A stretch of DNA of 64,000 nt from Prosthecobacter sp. SYSU 5D2 (GTDB lineage: Bacteria > Verrucomicrobiota > Verrucomicrobiia > Verrucomicrobiales > Verrucomicrobiaceae): the NCBI RefSeq assembly GCF_039655865.1, contig NZ_JBBYXL010000012.1:124001-188000 (forward strand), written 5' to 3'. This document shows, piece by piece, positions 1 to 10,061 of the stretch (within the stretch, counting starts at the first letter, position 1; each line of letters begins with the position of its first letter). The notes under the pieces were generated by a model. That model saw nothing but the letters and a program-made list of their open reading frames with translations. It made no database searches and was not told the DNA's origin. The translations under genes and the position numbers were made by a program.

Positions 1-702
1 GATGAGCAGTCCAGCCAAATGCGCAGCATCTCCTTCTGCCAGCGGAGGAACATCCACCGCCAGCATGTCATTGACGGGAGAATTCGCATAATTTTTTTCC
101 TTCAAAGAAGTGAGCACGTGATGAAGGCCAATGGAGCCTGTGATGATCATGCGCAGGTCGCTATGGGTCTGGCGCAGCCAGCGAAGATGATCCAGAACCT
201 GCATGGCGGTCTGCTCACCTTCCCCGTTCCTGATATTCATCAGCATGAAGGGCATTTCATCCCACAGAAACAGCAACTTGGTGCCCTCGTCGTTTTCATG
301 AATCAAATCCTCAATGGCCCGGGTCAATAAGTCCTTCCACGAGGCTGCTGATTTTTCCGGCAGCTTGATGATGCCACTGATTTCGATGCCTCCCAACTTC
401 TCCAAGAACTCTTTGGAACGTCGGGTCAGCTTTCCCTTGTTTCCGAGGAACTGATGCACCTCCTTATAAACAGCCATCGCGAAATCGACCGCTGTGTGAC
501 AATTTTCCAAATCTTGGTAAACTGGCATCCAGCCCCGCTGGGGTTCTGCCGCCATTTTCTTCATCACCGTGGTCTTTCCGATACGCCGCTCAGCAGTAAT
601 GACTAAACTCTGCTGCTCCACGATTTCCCAAATCTGTCGAATGAGACGATCGCGCCCAACGACCGACTTGAGATCAATTTGCCCTCCGGGATTTGCCTTC
701 AT
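1..702 (-). CDS. AAA-type ATPase, 3' end cut by the window edge
   Basis: This is an open reading frame of 234 codons from an ATG at 702 that runs off the left edge, so its C-terminus is missing. Near the N-terminus there is a VGRDRLI segment, then a Walker A motif (ERRIGKTT, about residues 37-44) and later a Walker B-like stretch (LLFLWDE). This order is typical of single-chain P-loop ATPases of the archaeal-ATPase/AAA_16 type (COG1672), which are scattered through accessory DNA and mostly of unknown function. Codon use is visibly more AT-rich than in the oxidoreductase gene to the right, which fits an acquired gene. No partner gene is visible. The cellular role cannot be assigned. Confidence 0.8.
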   Translation of the reverse strand, partial: MKANPGGQIDLKSVVGRDRLIRQIWEIVEQQSLVITAERRIGKTTVMKKMAAEPQRGWMPVYQDLENCHTAVDFAMAVYKEVHQFLGNKGKLTRRSKEFLEKLGGIEISGIIKLPEKSAASWKDLLTRAIEDLIHENDEGTKLLFLWDEMPFMLMNIRNGEGEQTAMQVLDHLRWLRQTHSDLRMIITGSIGLHHVLTSLKEKNYANSPVNDMLAVDVPPLAEGDAAHLAGLLI

Positions 703-710
703 GGGAATAC

Positions 711-742
711 ATACGTCAAAATAAACATACGTCAAAATAAAC
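711..742. repeat. Two perfect tandem copies of a 16-bp AT-rich unit
   Basis: The unit ATACGTCAAAATAAAC occurs at 711-726 and again at 727-742, followed by a partial copy (ATA). It lies 9 bp upstream of the start codon of the truncated ATPase, so it covers the zone where its promoter or ribosome-binding site should be. It could be a regulatory repeat or a recent slippage duplication. Confidence 0.8.
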
Positions 743-1057
743 ATATGTTTTTCTGCGAGTATATAATCCCATCTGTAGCTGCGATTCTCCTTTCTTGCAT
801 CTGGGGGCCGGATCGGTGATATTGGAAATCCGGTCGGGCCAACCTCCTTCGGACCGGGTTTTCCCATGTCCATGCCTGCCTATTGCTGCGTCGCGTTTTT
901 TCCCGTGGGGACATCTGGGGGGCAGATGGGGGTGGGAAATCGCCTGGGAAAGAGGTTCGGTTTCAGGCCGTTAGCGGCCGTATCTCCATGACCCGCCTTG
1001 CGCCTGCCATCGCAAATCAAAAGTCATCAATCCTAAATCATCAATTTCCTCTCTGCC
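743..1057. other. Intergenic region between divergent genes, hairpins only
   Basis: No convincing gene is present. An imperfect inverted repeat lies at about 827-869 (GGAAAtCCGGTC opposite GGACCGGgTTTTCC), and a small hairpin CATCTG-GGGGG-CAGATG at about 910-926. The start of a similar sequence (CATCTGGGGG) also occurs near 798. The promoter of the downstream oxidoreductase gene must lie here, but no clear -35/-10 pair was found. Confidence 0.5.
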
Positions 1058-3337
1058 ATGTCTGCCTCCACCATCTCCGCCCAGCCGCCGGAAAAACTGA
1101 CCGGCATTCAGGTGGGCAAGTCGAAACACTCGGCGGCCGGAGTGCCGGCGGTGGCCAATTCACTGAAGCATGTATATGGCAGCAGTGGGTTGCTGCGCGG
1201 TACGTCGGCGATGCTGAAGCTGAACCAGACGGGCGGGTTTGACTGCCCGAGCTGCGCGTGGCCGGACCCGGAGGATCACCGGAGTGCGTTTGAATTTTGT
1301 GAAAACGGGGCGAAGGCGATCGCGTCTGAGACGACGAAGAGCCGGGTGACGCCGGAGTTCTTTGCAGAGAACAGTGTGGCGGAGCTGGCTGAATGGAGTG
1401 ACTACGAGATGGACCAGGCGGGGCGCATCACGCAGCCGGTAGTGCTGAAGCCGGGGGCCAGCCACTATGAGGCGATTGAGTGGGACGATGCGTTTGACCT
1501 GATCGCCCGGGAGCTGAATGCGCTGGCCTCGCCGGATGAGGCGGTGTTTTACACGTCCGGCCGGGCGACGAATGAAGCGGCTTTTTTGTACCAGCTTTTT
1601 GTCCGTCACTATGGCACGAACAATCTGCCGGACTGCTCCAACATGTGCCATGAGTCCAGCGGATCGGCCCTGAACCAGAGCGTGGGCGTGGGCAAGGGAA
1701 CGGTAACGCTGAAGGACCTGGAGACGGCTGAGACGATCCTCATCATGGGGCAGAACCCGGGCACGAATCACCCGCGCATGCTCAGCAGCCTGCAGCGGGC
1801 GGTGGAAAACGGGGCGACGATCATCGCGGTGAACCCGATGAAGGAGGCAGGCCTGACGGGCTTCATGCACCCACAGCAGGTGAAGGGCGTGCTGGGCATG
1901 TCCACGCCGCTGGCCAAACATTTTCTCCAGGTGAACCTGAACGGCGACCAGGCGCTGCTAAAGGGCATCGCCAAAACGCTGGTGGAGGACGGGACGTTGG
2001 ACACGGCTTTCATCACGGAACATGTGACGGGCTTTGAGACGTATCGCGACCACCTGCGCAGCCAGGACTGGGCGGAGCTGGAAAAACTGTCCGGCATCCA
2101 GAGGGACGTCATGCAGATGGTGGCGCGGCAGGCCGCCAGCGGGGAGCGCAAGCTGATCACCTGCTGGGCCATGGGCCTGACGCAGCACAAAAACGCGGTG
2201 GCGACCATCCAGGAGGTGGTGAACCTGCACCTGCTGCTGGGGGCGATCGGCCGGGAAAGCGCCGGCCTGTGCCCGGTGCGCGGCCACAGCAATGTGCAGG
2301 GGGACAGGACAATGGGCATCTTTGAAAAAATGCCGGAATGGTTCATTGACAATCTGGAGCGCGAATTCCAGTTCAGCGTGCCGCGCCATCATGGCTGGGA
2401 CACGGTGGCCGCCATCCAGGCCATGCACGAGGGCCGGGGGAAGGTCTTTTATGCCCTGGGCGGCAATTTCCTCCAGGCCACGCCGGACACGGAATACACG
2501 GGCGAGGCCCTGCGCCGCTGCAACCTGACTGTGCATGTTTGCACGAAGCTGAACCGCAGCCACCTGGTCACCGGCCGCACCGGCCTGATCCTGCCCTGCC
2601 TGGGCCGCAGCGAGTGGGAGGTGCGCGGAGACCTGACGCAGTTTTGCACGGTGGAAAACAGCATGAGCGTGGTGCATGCCTCGCATGGCCATCTGGAGCC
2701 TGCCTCCCCTCACCTGCTGAGCGAGCCCGCCATCGTGGCCCGCACGGCGGCTGCCACGCTGGGCAGCCGGTCCAAGGTGGACTGGGCCGCCCTGGCGGGA
2801 GACTACGACCTGATCCGCGACCACATCGAACGCGTCATCCCCGGCTTTGAAAAATTCAATGACCGGGTGCGCGAGCCGGGCGGTTTTTACCTGCCGAACA
2901 CGGCCCGCCAGCGCGTGTGGAAAACGGCCTCCGGCAAGGCAGAGATGCACACGCATCCCCTGCAGGTGCTGGTGCCGGGCCCCGGCCAGCTCATCCTGCA
3001 GACCTTCCGCAGCCATGACCAGTTCAACACGACGATCTATGGCCTGAATGACCGCTATCGCGGCATTGGCAACGAGCGCCGCATCATCTTTATGAACCCG
3101 GAGGACATGAAGGAGCGGAAAATCGGCCCGCTGGAGCCGGTGGACATCACCAGCCATTTCCAGGGGGAGACGCGGGAGGCGCAGCGCTTCCTGGCCGTGC
3201 CTTATGACCAGCCAAGAGGGAATTGTGCGGCCTATTTCCCTGAGGCAAACGTTTTGGTACCGATCGGCAGTTTTGCCGATGTCAGCCTGACTCCCACCTC
3301 AAAGAGTGTACTGGTCACGGTCCAACCTTCTGCTTAA
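1058..3337 (+). CDS. FdhF/YdeP family molybdopterin oxidoreductase
   Basis: A 759-residue protein of the molybdopterin-dependent formate dehydrogenase-like family typified by Escherichia coli YdeP. The N-terminus carries the family signature GFDCPSCAWP (Cys63 and Cys66) with a further Cys81, which probably bind an iron-sulfur cluster. The molybdopterin domain follows, with CSNMCHESS near residues 194-202, and the C-terminal dinucleotide-binding domain ends the protein. There is no signal peptide, so it is cytoplasmic. The substrate of this family is not established; YdeP is linked to acid resistance in E. coli. No electron-transfer subunit or fdhD-type maturation gene is adjacent. The ATG at 1058 is kept because the family N-terminus starts close to it. 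Confidence 0.9.
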   Translation: MSASTISAQPPEKLTGIQVGKSKHSAAGVPAVANSLKHVYGSSGLLRGTSAMLKLNQTGGFDCPSCAWPDPEDHRSAFEFCENGAKAIASETTKSRVTPEFFAENSVAELAEWSDYEMDQAGRITQPVVLKPGASHYEAIEWDDAFDLIARELNALASPDEAVFYTSGRATNEAAFLYQLFVRHYGTNNLPDCSNMCHESSGSALNQSVGVGKGTVTLKDLETAETILIMGQNPGTNHPRMLSSLQRAVENGATIIAVNPMKEAGLTGFMHPQQVKGVLGMSTPLAKHFLQVNLNGDQALLKGIAKTLVEDGTLDTAFITEHVTGFETYRDHLRSQDWAELEKLSGIQRDVMQMVARQAASGERKLITCWAMGLTQHKNAVATIQEVVNLHLLLGAIGRESAGLCPVRGHSNVQGDRTMGIFEKMPEWFIDNLEREFQFSVPRHHGWDTVAAIQAMHEGRGKVFYALGGNFLQATPDTEYTGEALRRCNLTVHVCTKLNRSHLVTGRTGLILPCLGRSEWEVRGDLTQFCTVENSMSVVHASHGHLEPASPHLLSEPAIVARTAAATLGSRSKVDWAALAGDYDLIRDHIERVIPGFEKFNDRVREPGGFYLPNTARQRVWKTASGKAEMHTHPLQVLVPGPGQLILQTFRSHDQFNTTIYGLNDRYRGIGNERRIIFMNPEDMKERKIGPLEPVDITSHFQGETREAQRFLAVPYDQPRGNCAAYFPEANVLVPIGSFADVSLTPTSKSVLVTVQPSA

Positions 3338-3364
3338 TATCCCCCCGACTGTTACCCCTTTTAT

Positions 3365-4138
3365 ATGAAACGTGCCTTGATTGCCCTCTTCTCCCTCGTC
3401 ACCGCCATGACCGGAGCCGCCATTGTTGAAAAGCCTGTGGAATACAAAGCCGGCGATGTCCTGTGTGAAGGCTGGCAGGCCTATGACGACGCCCTGGAAG
3501 GCAAGCGCCCCTCAGTCCTCATCGTGCACCAGTGGACCGGTGTCAGCGACAATGAAAAGATGCGGGCCAAGATGCTCGCCGAGCTGGGATACAATGTCTT
3601 CGTGGTGGATGTGTATGGCAAGGGCATCCGCCCCAAGCCGCCGGAATCTGCCAAAGAAGCCGGCAAGTACAAAGCTGACCGCCCCCTGTTGCGCGACCGT
3701 GTCAATGCCGGCCTGAAGGTGCTGAACAAAGACCCCCGCACGGACACCTCGAAAGTGGCCTGCATCGGCTACTGCTTCGGCGGACTGGCAGCCATCGAGC
3801 TGGGCCGCAGCGGCGCTCCTATCAAGGGCATCATCAGCTTTCACGGCAGCCTGGATTCCCCGAACCCCGAGGACGGCAAGAAGATCAAGGCCAAGGTGCT
3901 GGTGCTGCACGGTGCGGATGATCCCTTTGTGACGGCTGAAAACATGGCCGCTTTTCAAAAGGAAATGAAGGATCACGGCGTGGACTACAAGCTGGTGGAA
4001 TATCCGGGTGCCGTCCATGCCTTTACGCAGGTCGCTGCCGGCAACGACAACTCCAAAGGCGCTGCCTATAACGAAGCTGCCGACAAAGCCTCCTGGGAGG
4101 AAATGAAAACCTTCTTTGGCCGCATCTTCGCCGAATAA
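3365..4138 (+). CDS. Exported dienelactone hydrolase family protein
   Basis: A 257-residue alpha/beta hydrolase. Residues 1-19 form a signal peptide, so the enzyme is probably periplasmic. The catalytic triad of the dienelactone hydrolase family can be seen: nucleophile Cys137 in GYCFGG, an acid at Asp186 in GADDPF, and His218 in AVHAF. A Cys nucleophile is normal for this family, whose members hydrolyse cyclic or activated esters. The real substrate is unknown. The gene begins 27 bp after the molybdopterin oxidoreductase and may be co-transcribed with it and with the TraB-like gene that follows. Confidence 0.9.
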   Translation: MKRALIALFSLVTAMTGAAIVEKPVEYKAGDVLCEGWQAYDDALEGKRPSVLIVHQWTGVSDNEKMRAKMLAELGYNVFVVDVYGKGIRPKPPESAKEAGKYKADRPLLRDRVNAGLKVLNKDPRTDTSKVACIGYCFGGLAAIELGRSGAPIKGIISFHGSLDSPNPEDGKKIKAKVLVLHGADDPFVTAENMAAFQKEMKDHGVDYKLVEYPGAVHAFTQVAAGNDNSKGAAYNEAADKASWEEMKTFFGRIFAE

Positions 4139-4151
4139 CATCTCCCTTGCC

Positions 4152-5108
<957 letters not shown>

Positions 5109-5154
5109 GCCTCAGGGATGGCCTGTTTATTTTGCTGAAAAAGCAAAACATCCC

Positions 5155-5181
5155 TTGCATCCCCCGCCACCCGGTTATACT
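5155..5181 (+). promoter_or_regulatory. Probable promoter of tRNA-Leu
   Basis: A TTGCAT hexamer (5155-5160) and a TATACT hexamer (5176-5181) are separated by 15 bp, slightly short for sigma-70. Transcription would start about 20 bases before the mature tRNA end. A TTTTGC/GCAAAA hairpin just upstream (about 5130-5148) may end the preceding transcript. Confidence 0.5.
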
Positions 5182-5207
5182 TCACGCCCTGCAAATCAGC
5201 GACCCCT

Positions 5208-5292
5208 GCTCGGGTGGCGGAATTGGTATACGCGCAAGACTAAGGATCTTGTGCCGAAAGGCTTAGGGGTTCGAGTCCCCTCCCGAGCACCA
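5208..5292 (+). tRNA. tRNA-Leu (anticodon AAG), CCA encoded
   Basis: A complete class II tRNA: acceptor stem GCTCGGG/CCCGAGC, D-arm, anticodon stem CAAGA/TCTTG, long variable arm, T-arm AGGGG-TTCGAGT-CCCCT, discriminator A and encoded CCA. The seven-base anticodon loop is CTAAGGA, which gives U33, anticodon AAG at 34-36 and G37. G37 next to G36 fits a Leu tRNA for CTN codons. Adenosine at position 34 is unusual in bacteria, where Leu CTT/CTC codons are normally read by GAG. Confidence 0.92.
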
Positions 5293-5311
5293 CTCTTTGA
5301 TAATCAAAGAG
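5293..5311. terminator. Perfect hairpin abutting the tRNA 3' end
   Basis: CTCTTTGAT-A-ATCAAAGAG starts at the first base after the encoded CCA. It has no T-run, so it is either a weak terminator or a processing signal for tRNA-Leu. It lies in the 42-bp gap before the stop codon of the convergent hypothetical gene. Confidence 0.45.
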
Positions 5312-5353
5312 TTACGCGACCAGCGAAGCACGCTCAAACGCGGACGGCTCAGG

Positions 5354-6244
5354 TCATTCCGACCACTGGGAGTCGCCCTTCTCGGAATAGGCCTGCACTT
5401 CCTGGACAAGCTCCTTGGCGCGTTGCTTCCAGGAGGTCTCATCGGTCTCGGCGGGGCGAATGATGATGCGGGCCTGGGCCTTCGTGCCAGCAGGTACGGT
5501 GGCCCCGGACCAGACCTGGTTGTAGAGCTTGTGATAAACCGTTTTATCCCAATAAAAGGTTTTCGGTGACGGTCCAGGCAGAGGTTGTGGCAACCAGGCC
5601 AGGGTGACATGGCCGGCGGTGGGATCGTAGATGGCGGTCCATCTGACATCCTGATCGAGCTGGTGACCACCTTTGCTGTCGAAGCGGCCTTCAATTATTT
5701 CGCCCTTTATCGTTTCGGCCATCCACTCGGTGGTGGCTGGCATGAAGGGGTGCATGAAGGCATACATGCGGCCGACTTTGATCTCCTGCGTCATTTCATA
5801 CTGATGCTCCTCCAGCACGCTGTTTTCCGTGACGATGTAAGTGGCCACGAGGCGGATGCTGCCGATCATGGAGTGCTTTTTAAGCACGGCACGCCGGCCC
5901 TGATAAGCGGCCTTGTCGGTGAGTTCACAAGGCTTGCCATCCACGGTCAGCACGGCGCTTTCCACCTTTTCCACGCCGCCTTCATTGTGGCCGGTGCCGA
6001 TCCAGCGGGCACCTTCCAGAGCGGCGACGGTGCCGTAGAATCCGGGGCGGCCGGTGATGACTTTGCCCCGATAAACAATGGTGCTGATGGTCCAGGCACG
6101 GTCACAGGCGAACTCCACCTTCATGTCCTGGGTTTCCACCGTGACGTAGGCCTCAGGACCTGGCTTGGGCCCGGCGGCGAAGGTACTGCGGGTGCTGAAG
6201 GTGGCCAGCAGGAGGAGACAAAGGAGGACAGGCGTGGTGTGCAT
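5354..6244 (-). CDS. Hypothetical exported protein
   Basis: A 296-residue protein with a clear signal peptide (MHTTPVLLCLLLLATFSTRSTFAAG), so it is secreted or periplasmic. The rest is rich in short beta-strand-like stretches with many aromatic residues, such as the HPFMPATTEW and FYWDKTVYHKLYNQVWSG segments. This resembles a beta-sandwich of the galactose-mutarotase or carbohydrate-binding kind, but that is only an impression. No catalytic motif is recognised. It stands alone, convergent with tRNA-Leu and divergent from enolase, so context gives no hint of function. Confidence 0.75.
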   Translation of the reverse strand: MHTTPVLLCLLLLATFSTRSTFAAGPKPGPEAYVTVETQDMKVEFACDRAWTISTIVYRGKVITGRPGFYGTVAALEGARWIGTGHNEGGVEKVESAVLTVDGKPCELTDKAAYQGRRAVLKKHSMIGSIRLVATYIVTENSVLEEHQYEMTQEIKVGRMYAFMHPFMPATTEWMAETIKGEIIEGRFDSKGGHQLDQDVRWTAIYDPTAGHVTLAWLPQPLPGPSPKTFYWDKTVYHKLYNQVWSGATVPAGTKAQARIIIRPAETDETSWKQRAKELVQEVQAYSEKGDSQWSE

Positions 6245-6442
6245 GATGGGAAAGGGATGGGTGGCCGATAACAGACCTCTGGACGCTGACAGGCGAGTTT
6301 CCCAATCCCCAGCCGACCGAAGTCTGTAGTATTGTGAGCGTTCGGTGTCGTTTTCTTCGGGAAGCCGGGAAATCCAAATCAGTTGAGAAGGGGCTGAATC
6401 CTGCTATCGGAGGGATTCAAACGTGGATTCTTAGAACCCCGC

Positions 6443-6471
6443 TTGCCAAAATCCCGAAGCTTAAGCATACT
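6443..6471 (+). promoter_or_regulatory. Probable sigma-70 promoter of eno
   Basis: TTGCCA (6443-6448) and CATACT (6466-6471) are spaced by exactly 17 bp, in an AT-rich stretch 16 bp before the eno start codon. This would leave only a very short leader. Confidence 0.5.
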
Positions 6472-6474
6472 TAA

Positions 6475-7773
<1,299 letters not shown>

Positions 7774-7800
7774 CCAAAAACGTCGCACGACGGCACCGCC

Positions 7801-8133
7801 ATGGAGTATCGCGAATTTTCCACCGACCACGCCAAACCTCAGCAGCTCGACAAGGTGCTGCGGATGATGGTGCGGCTGGGAAAATTTTGCCTGCTTCTGC
7901 TGGCGGTGCCGGTCGTGCTGGCGGTCTATAAAAAGCCGCTGGCGGAGCAGAACGCCATGCGCGCCAGGCTGGCCTCCATGGAGGTGCAGCGGGACAGTTT
8001 AAAAGCCGAGCGGGACAAGCTGCTGCGGCAGGTGGACTGGATCAAAACGGACCCCAATTACCTGGAGATCCGCGCCCGTGACCATGAAAACATGCACAAA
8101 AAGGGCGAGTACGTGATCCGATTTGTGGAATAG
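7801..8133 (+). CDS. FtsB/DivIC-like septum formation initiator
   Basis: A 110-residue bitopic membrane protein. A transmembrane helix spans about residues 28-43 (KFCLLLLAVPVVLAVY). A leucine- and arginine-rich coiled coil follows (about 47-80), then the ARDHENMHKKGEYVIRF segment, similar to the motif after the coiled coil in FtsB/DivIC. Members of this family join FtsL and FtsQ/DivIB in the divisome. It is probably co-transcribed with eno. Confidence 0.85.
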   Translation: MEYREFSTDHAKPQQLDKVLRMMVRLGKFCLLLLAVPVVLAVYKKPLAEQNAMRARLASMEVQRDSLKAERDKLLRQVDWIKTDPNYLEIRARDHENMHKKGEYVIRFVE

Positions 8134-8295
8134 GCTGGAATGGGAATAGTGGGCTGACTGGCGGGGAGAGTCCGTGCAGGTCTGATCTTTGTTGCTGAAT
8201 GCAGCCATCTCTTGACCAATGGCTGACGTACACCACGTTCAAGACAGGGCGGCCGGACAGGCTGCTCTGCTGAATTCAATTATTCCTACAACCTC

Positions 8296-8736
8296 ATGAG
8301 CCAAATTGTTCCTCTCATTTCTTCCGGCGTGGCCGGTCCTCTCGGTGTGCTGCATCTGCCACGTCTGTGGCTGAAGGCCTCCCTGGCTGCAGCAGGCAAG
8401 CTGCATCCTGACTATCCGGCCTGCGGCAAAGGCTATGATGGCATGACGCTGGCGGCGCTGGGCATCCCGGAGGAGGTTTTTCTGGCCTTCATCGCCACGA
8501 AGCCGACGTATGTGCAGCTTGAAGCCTGGGTGAAGGACTATCCGGGTGTGAACCTGACCAAGGCCAACATCTACAAGCACAACCAGGCCATCATGGGCTA
8601 CATCCACGGGGATGACGTGCGCGCCGGCATCCTGGAGGCTGCAGGCCTGGCCGACGACGGGAGCTGCAACCCAGGTGCTGTGGACCTGAACAACCTGGAC
8701 GACTGGCAGACCCTGTGGGCCACGGAGATCAAGTAA
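8296..8736 (+). CDS. DUF5069 family protein
   Basis: A 146-residue cytoplasmic protein with no signal peptide. It resembles the DUF5069 family through its LPRLWLKASLAAAGKLHPDY start and the later AWVKDYPG and NLDDWQTLWATE segments. The function of this family is unknown. A Rho-independent terminator follows directly, and the 162-bp gap upstream makes it a single-gene transcription unit. Confidence 0.75.
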   Translation: MSQIVPLISSGVAGPLGVLHLPRLWLKASLAAAGKLHPDYPACGKGYDGMTLAALGIPEEVFLAFIATKPTYVQLEAWVKDYPGVNLTKANIYKHNQAIMGYIHGDDVRAGILEAAGLADDGSCNPGAVDLNNLDDWQTLWATEIK

Positions 8737-8756
8737 GCCTGTTTTAACAACAAGCG

Positions 8757-8786
8757 GGGCACATCGGCAACGGTGTGCCCTTTTTT
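8757..8786 (+). terminator. Rho-independent terminator after the DUF5069 gene
   Basis: A GGGCACA/TGTGCCC stem (8757-8763 and 8774-8780) is followed by six Ts. Confidence 0.9.
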
Positions 8787-8793
8787 ATGCCCG

Positions 8794-9858
8794 TTACCAA
8801 AGCTCCATCTGGCCGCCGATTTCGCGAGGGCGGCGGAAGTGGGCGGTTGTCAGCTTGGGGCGGCGATGGAGCATACCAGCGCGTTTCAGGGAGACCTGGA
8901 AAATTTGGGCGATCTGGTCTGACCAGACGCCGACGCCTTTGAGCCGCTTACCAAACTCCGGATGGGAAAGGGTGCGGCCCTGGGTTTCTTCGATGCGGTT
9001 GAGGACCTTGTCCTTCATCCCCGGAAAGTGCTCCTCCAGCCAGAGGGCGAAGACTTCCTTCACGCTGAAGGGCAGGCGCATGACGGTGTATCCGGCGAAC
9101 TGGGCGCCGGCATCGCGGGCGGCGTTGATGATGGCGGGAATTTCACTGTCGTTGAGGCCGGGAATAACGGGGGCCACATTGACCCCGACAGGGATCCCCT
9201 GCCCTGCCATGTCGCGCACGGCCTCCAGACGCATCTTGAGGGAGGAGGCGCGTGGCTCCAGCTTGCGGGCCAGATCGGCATCCAGCGAGGTAATGGAGAT
9301 GTACACGGCGGCGGCCTGATACCGCGCCAGCTCACCCAGATGATCCAGGTCGCGGGTGATGAGGTGATTTTTGGTGATCATGCCGACCGGATGTCGGCAC
9401 TCCGCCAGGACGGCGAGGCAGCCGCGGGTGATCTCCAGGCGCTTTTCCACTGGTTGGTAGCAGTCCGTGATGCCGCTGATGGCCAGGCATTCGGGCAGGT
9501 ATTTGTCCCTGGAGAACTCGGCGCGGAGGAGGGCGGGAGCTTCGGTCTTGACCATGATGCGGGTTTCAAAATCCACCCCGGCGGACCAGCCCAGCCACTC
9601 ATGGCTGGGACGGGCATAACAATAAGCGCAACCATGCTCACAGCCCCGGTAGGGATTCAGGCTGGCCCCAAAACCGAGATCAGGGCTGTCGTTCCGGCTG
9701 ATGATGGAGCTGGAATGGTCATGGAAGAACTTGGTAGCCACTTTGGCGGGTTCTTCACCAGGATCGTAGCTGACCTGGAGGGCGGAGAATCGCTGGTCGG
9801 TATTGAGGCAGGCTCCGCGACCGTGAGGACGGTTGATGGGAGATTTTAGTGTTCTCAT
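8794..9858 (-). CDS. PA0069/SplB-like radical SAM protein under a LexA box
   Basis: A 354-residue radical SAM protein of the PA0069 family, related to spore photoproduct lyase. The SAM-binding [4Fe-4S] motif CEHGCAYC and the preceding SIISRNDSPDLGF and NPYRG segments match the family closely. PA0069 proteins have no proven reaction, but the relation to SplB suggests DNA photoproduct repair or a similar radical reaction. The ATG at 9858 is chosen because the family's early GRGA motif lies only about 10 residues in; a GTG at 9864 is the alternative. A perfect verrucomicrobial LexA operator covers this start codon, so SOS control is likely. It lies 203 bp downstream of another radical SAM gene. 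Confidence 0.9.
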   Translation of the reverse strand: MRTLKSPINRPHGRGACLNTDQRFSALQVSYDPGEEPAKVATKFFHDHSSSIISRNDSPDLGFGASLNPYRGCEHGCAYCYARPSHEWLGWSAGVDFETRIMVKTEAPALLRAEFSRDKYLPECLAISGITDCYQPVEKRLEITRGCLAVLAECRHPVGMITKNHLITRDLDHLGELARYQAAAVYISITSLDADLARKLEPRASSLKMRLEAVRDMAGQGIPVGVNVAPVIPGLNDSEIPAIINAARDAGAQFAGYTVMRLPFSVKEVFALWLEEHFPGMKDKVLNRIEETQGRTLSHPEFGKRLKGVGVWSDQIAQIFQVSLKRAGMLHRRPKLTTAHFRRPREIGGQMELW

Positions 9859-9865
9859 GAACACT
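9848..9865. promoter_or_regulatory. LexA (SOS) operator over the PA0069-like start codon
   Basis: AGTGTTC-TCAT-GAACACT is an 18-bp perfect palindrome. Its core, TGTTC-N4-GAACA (9850-9863), equals the LexA motif published for Verrucomicrobia, defined in Verrucomicrobium spinosum. The ATG of the minus-strand radical SAM gene (9858-9856) lies inside the four-base spacer. A possible -35 (TTGATC, 9893-9888 on the minus strand) would place the transcript start at or next to the operator. Confidence 0.8.
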
Positions 9866-9933
9866 CTTTAATGCAGGTGGCCTGTGAGATCAAGGGGAGG
9901 ATGAGGAACGGGTGTGAGGTCATCCTGCCCTCA

Positions 9934-9958
9934 GAGTGAGGCCGAGACGGCCTCACTC
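9934..9958. repeat. 11-bp perfect inverted repeat
   Basis: GAGTGAGGCCG and CGGCCTCACTC flank an AGA loop. There is no T-run. It lies in the 203-bp gap between the two radical SAM genes. The same gap also holds a TTCTGCG-GGA-CGCAGAA hairpin (about 10017-10033) and a second CTGCGGGACGCA copy about 20 bp later. This resembles a dispersed palindromic repeat more than a terminator. Confidence 0.6.
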
Positions 9959-10061
9959 CTTGGTGGACGTTGCCTTCATCGGCACTTTTATCCGAGAGGT
10001 GCTTTGATTTACGGTTTTCTGCGGGACGCAGAAACGGCCTGCGGGACGCAAGCGCTCCAGG

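Noticed and set aside
732-914. A 60-codon minus-strand frame upstream of the YdeP-like gene.
   Set aside because: No ribosome-binding site, no domain, and it lies in a region of hairpins.
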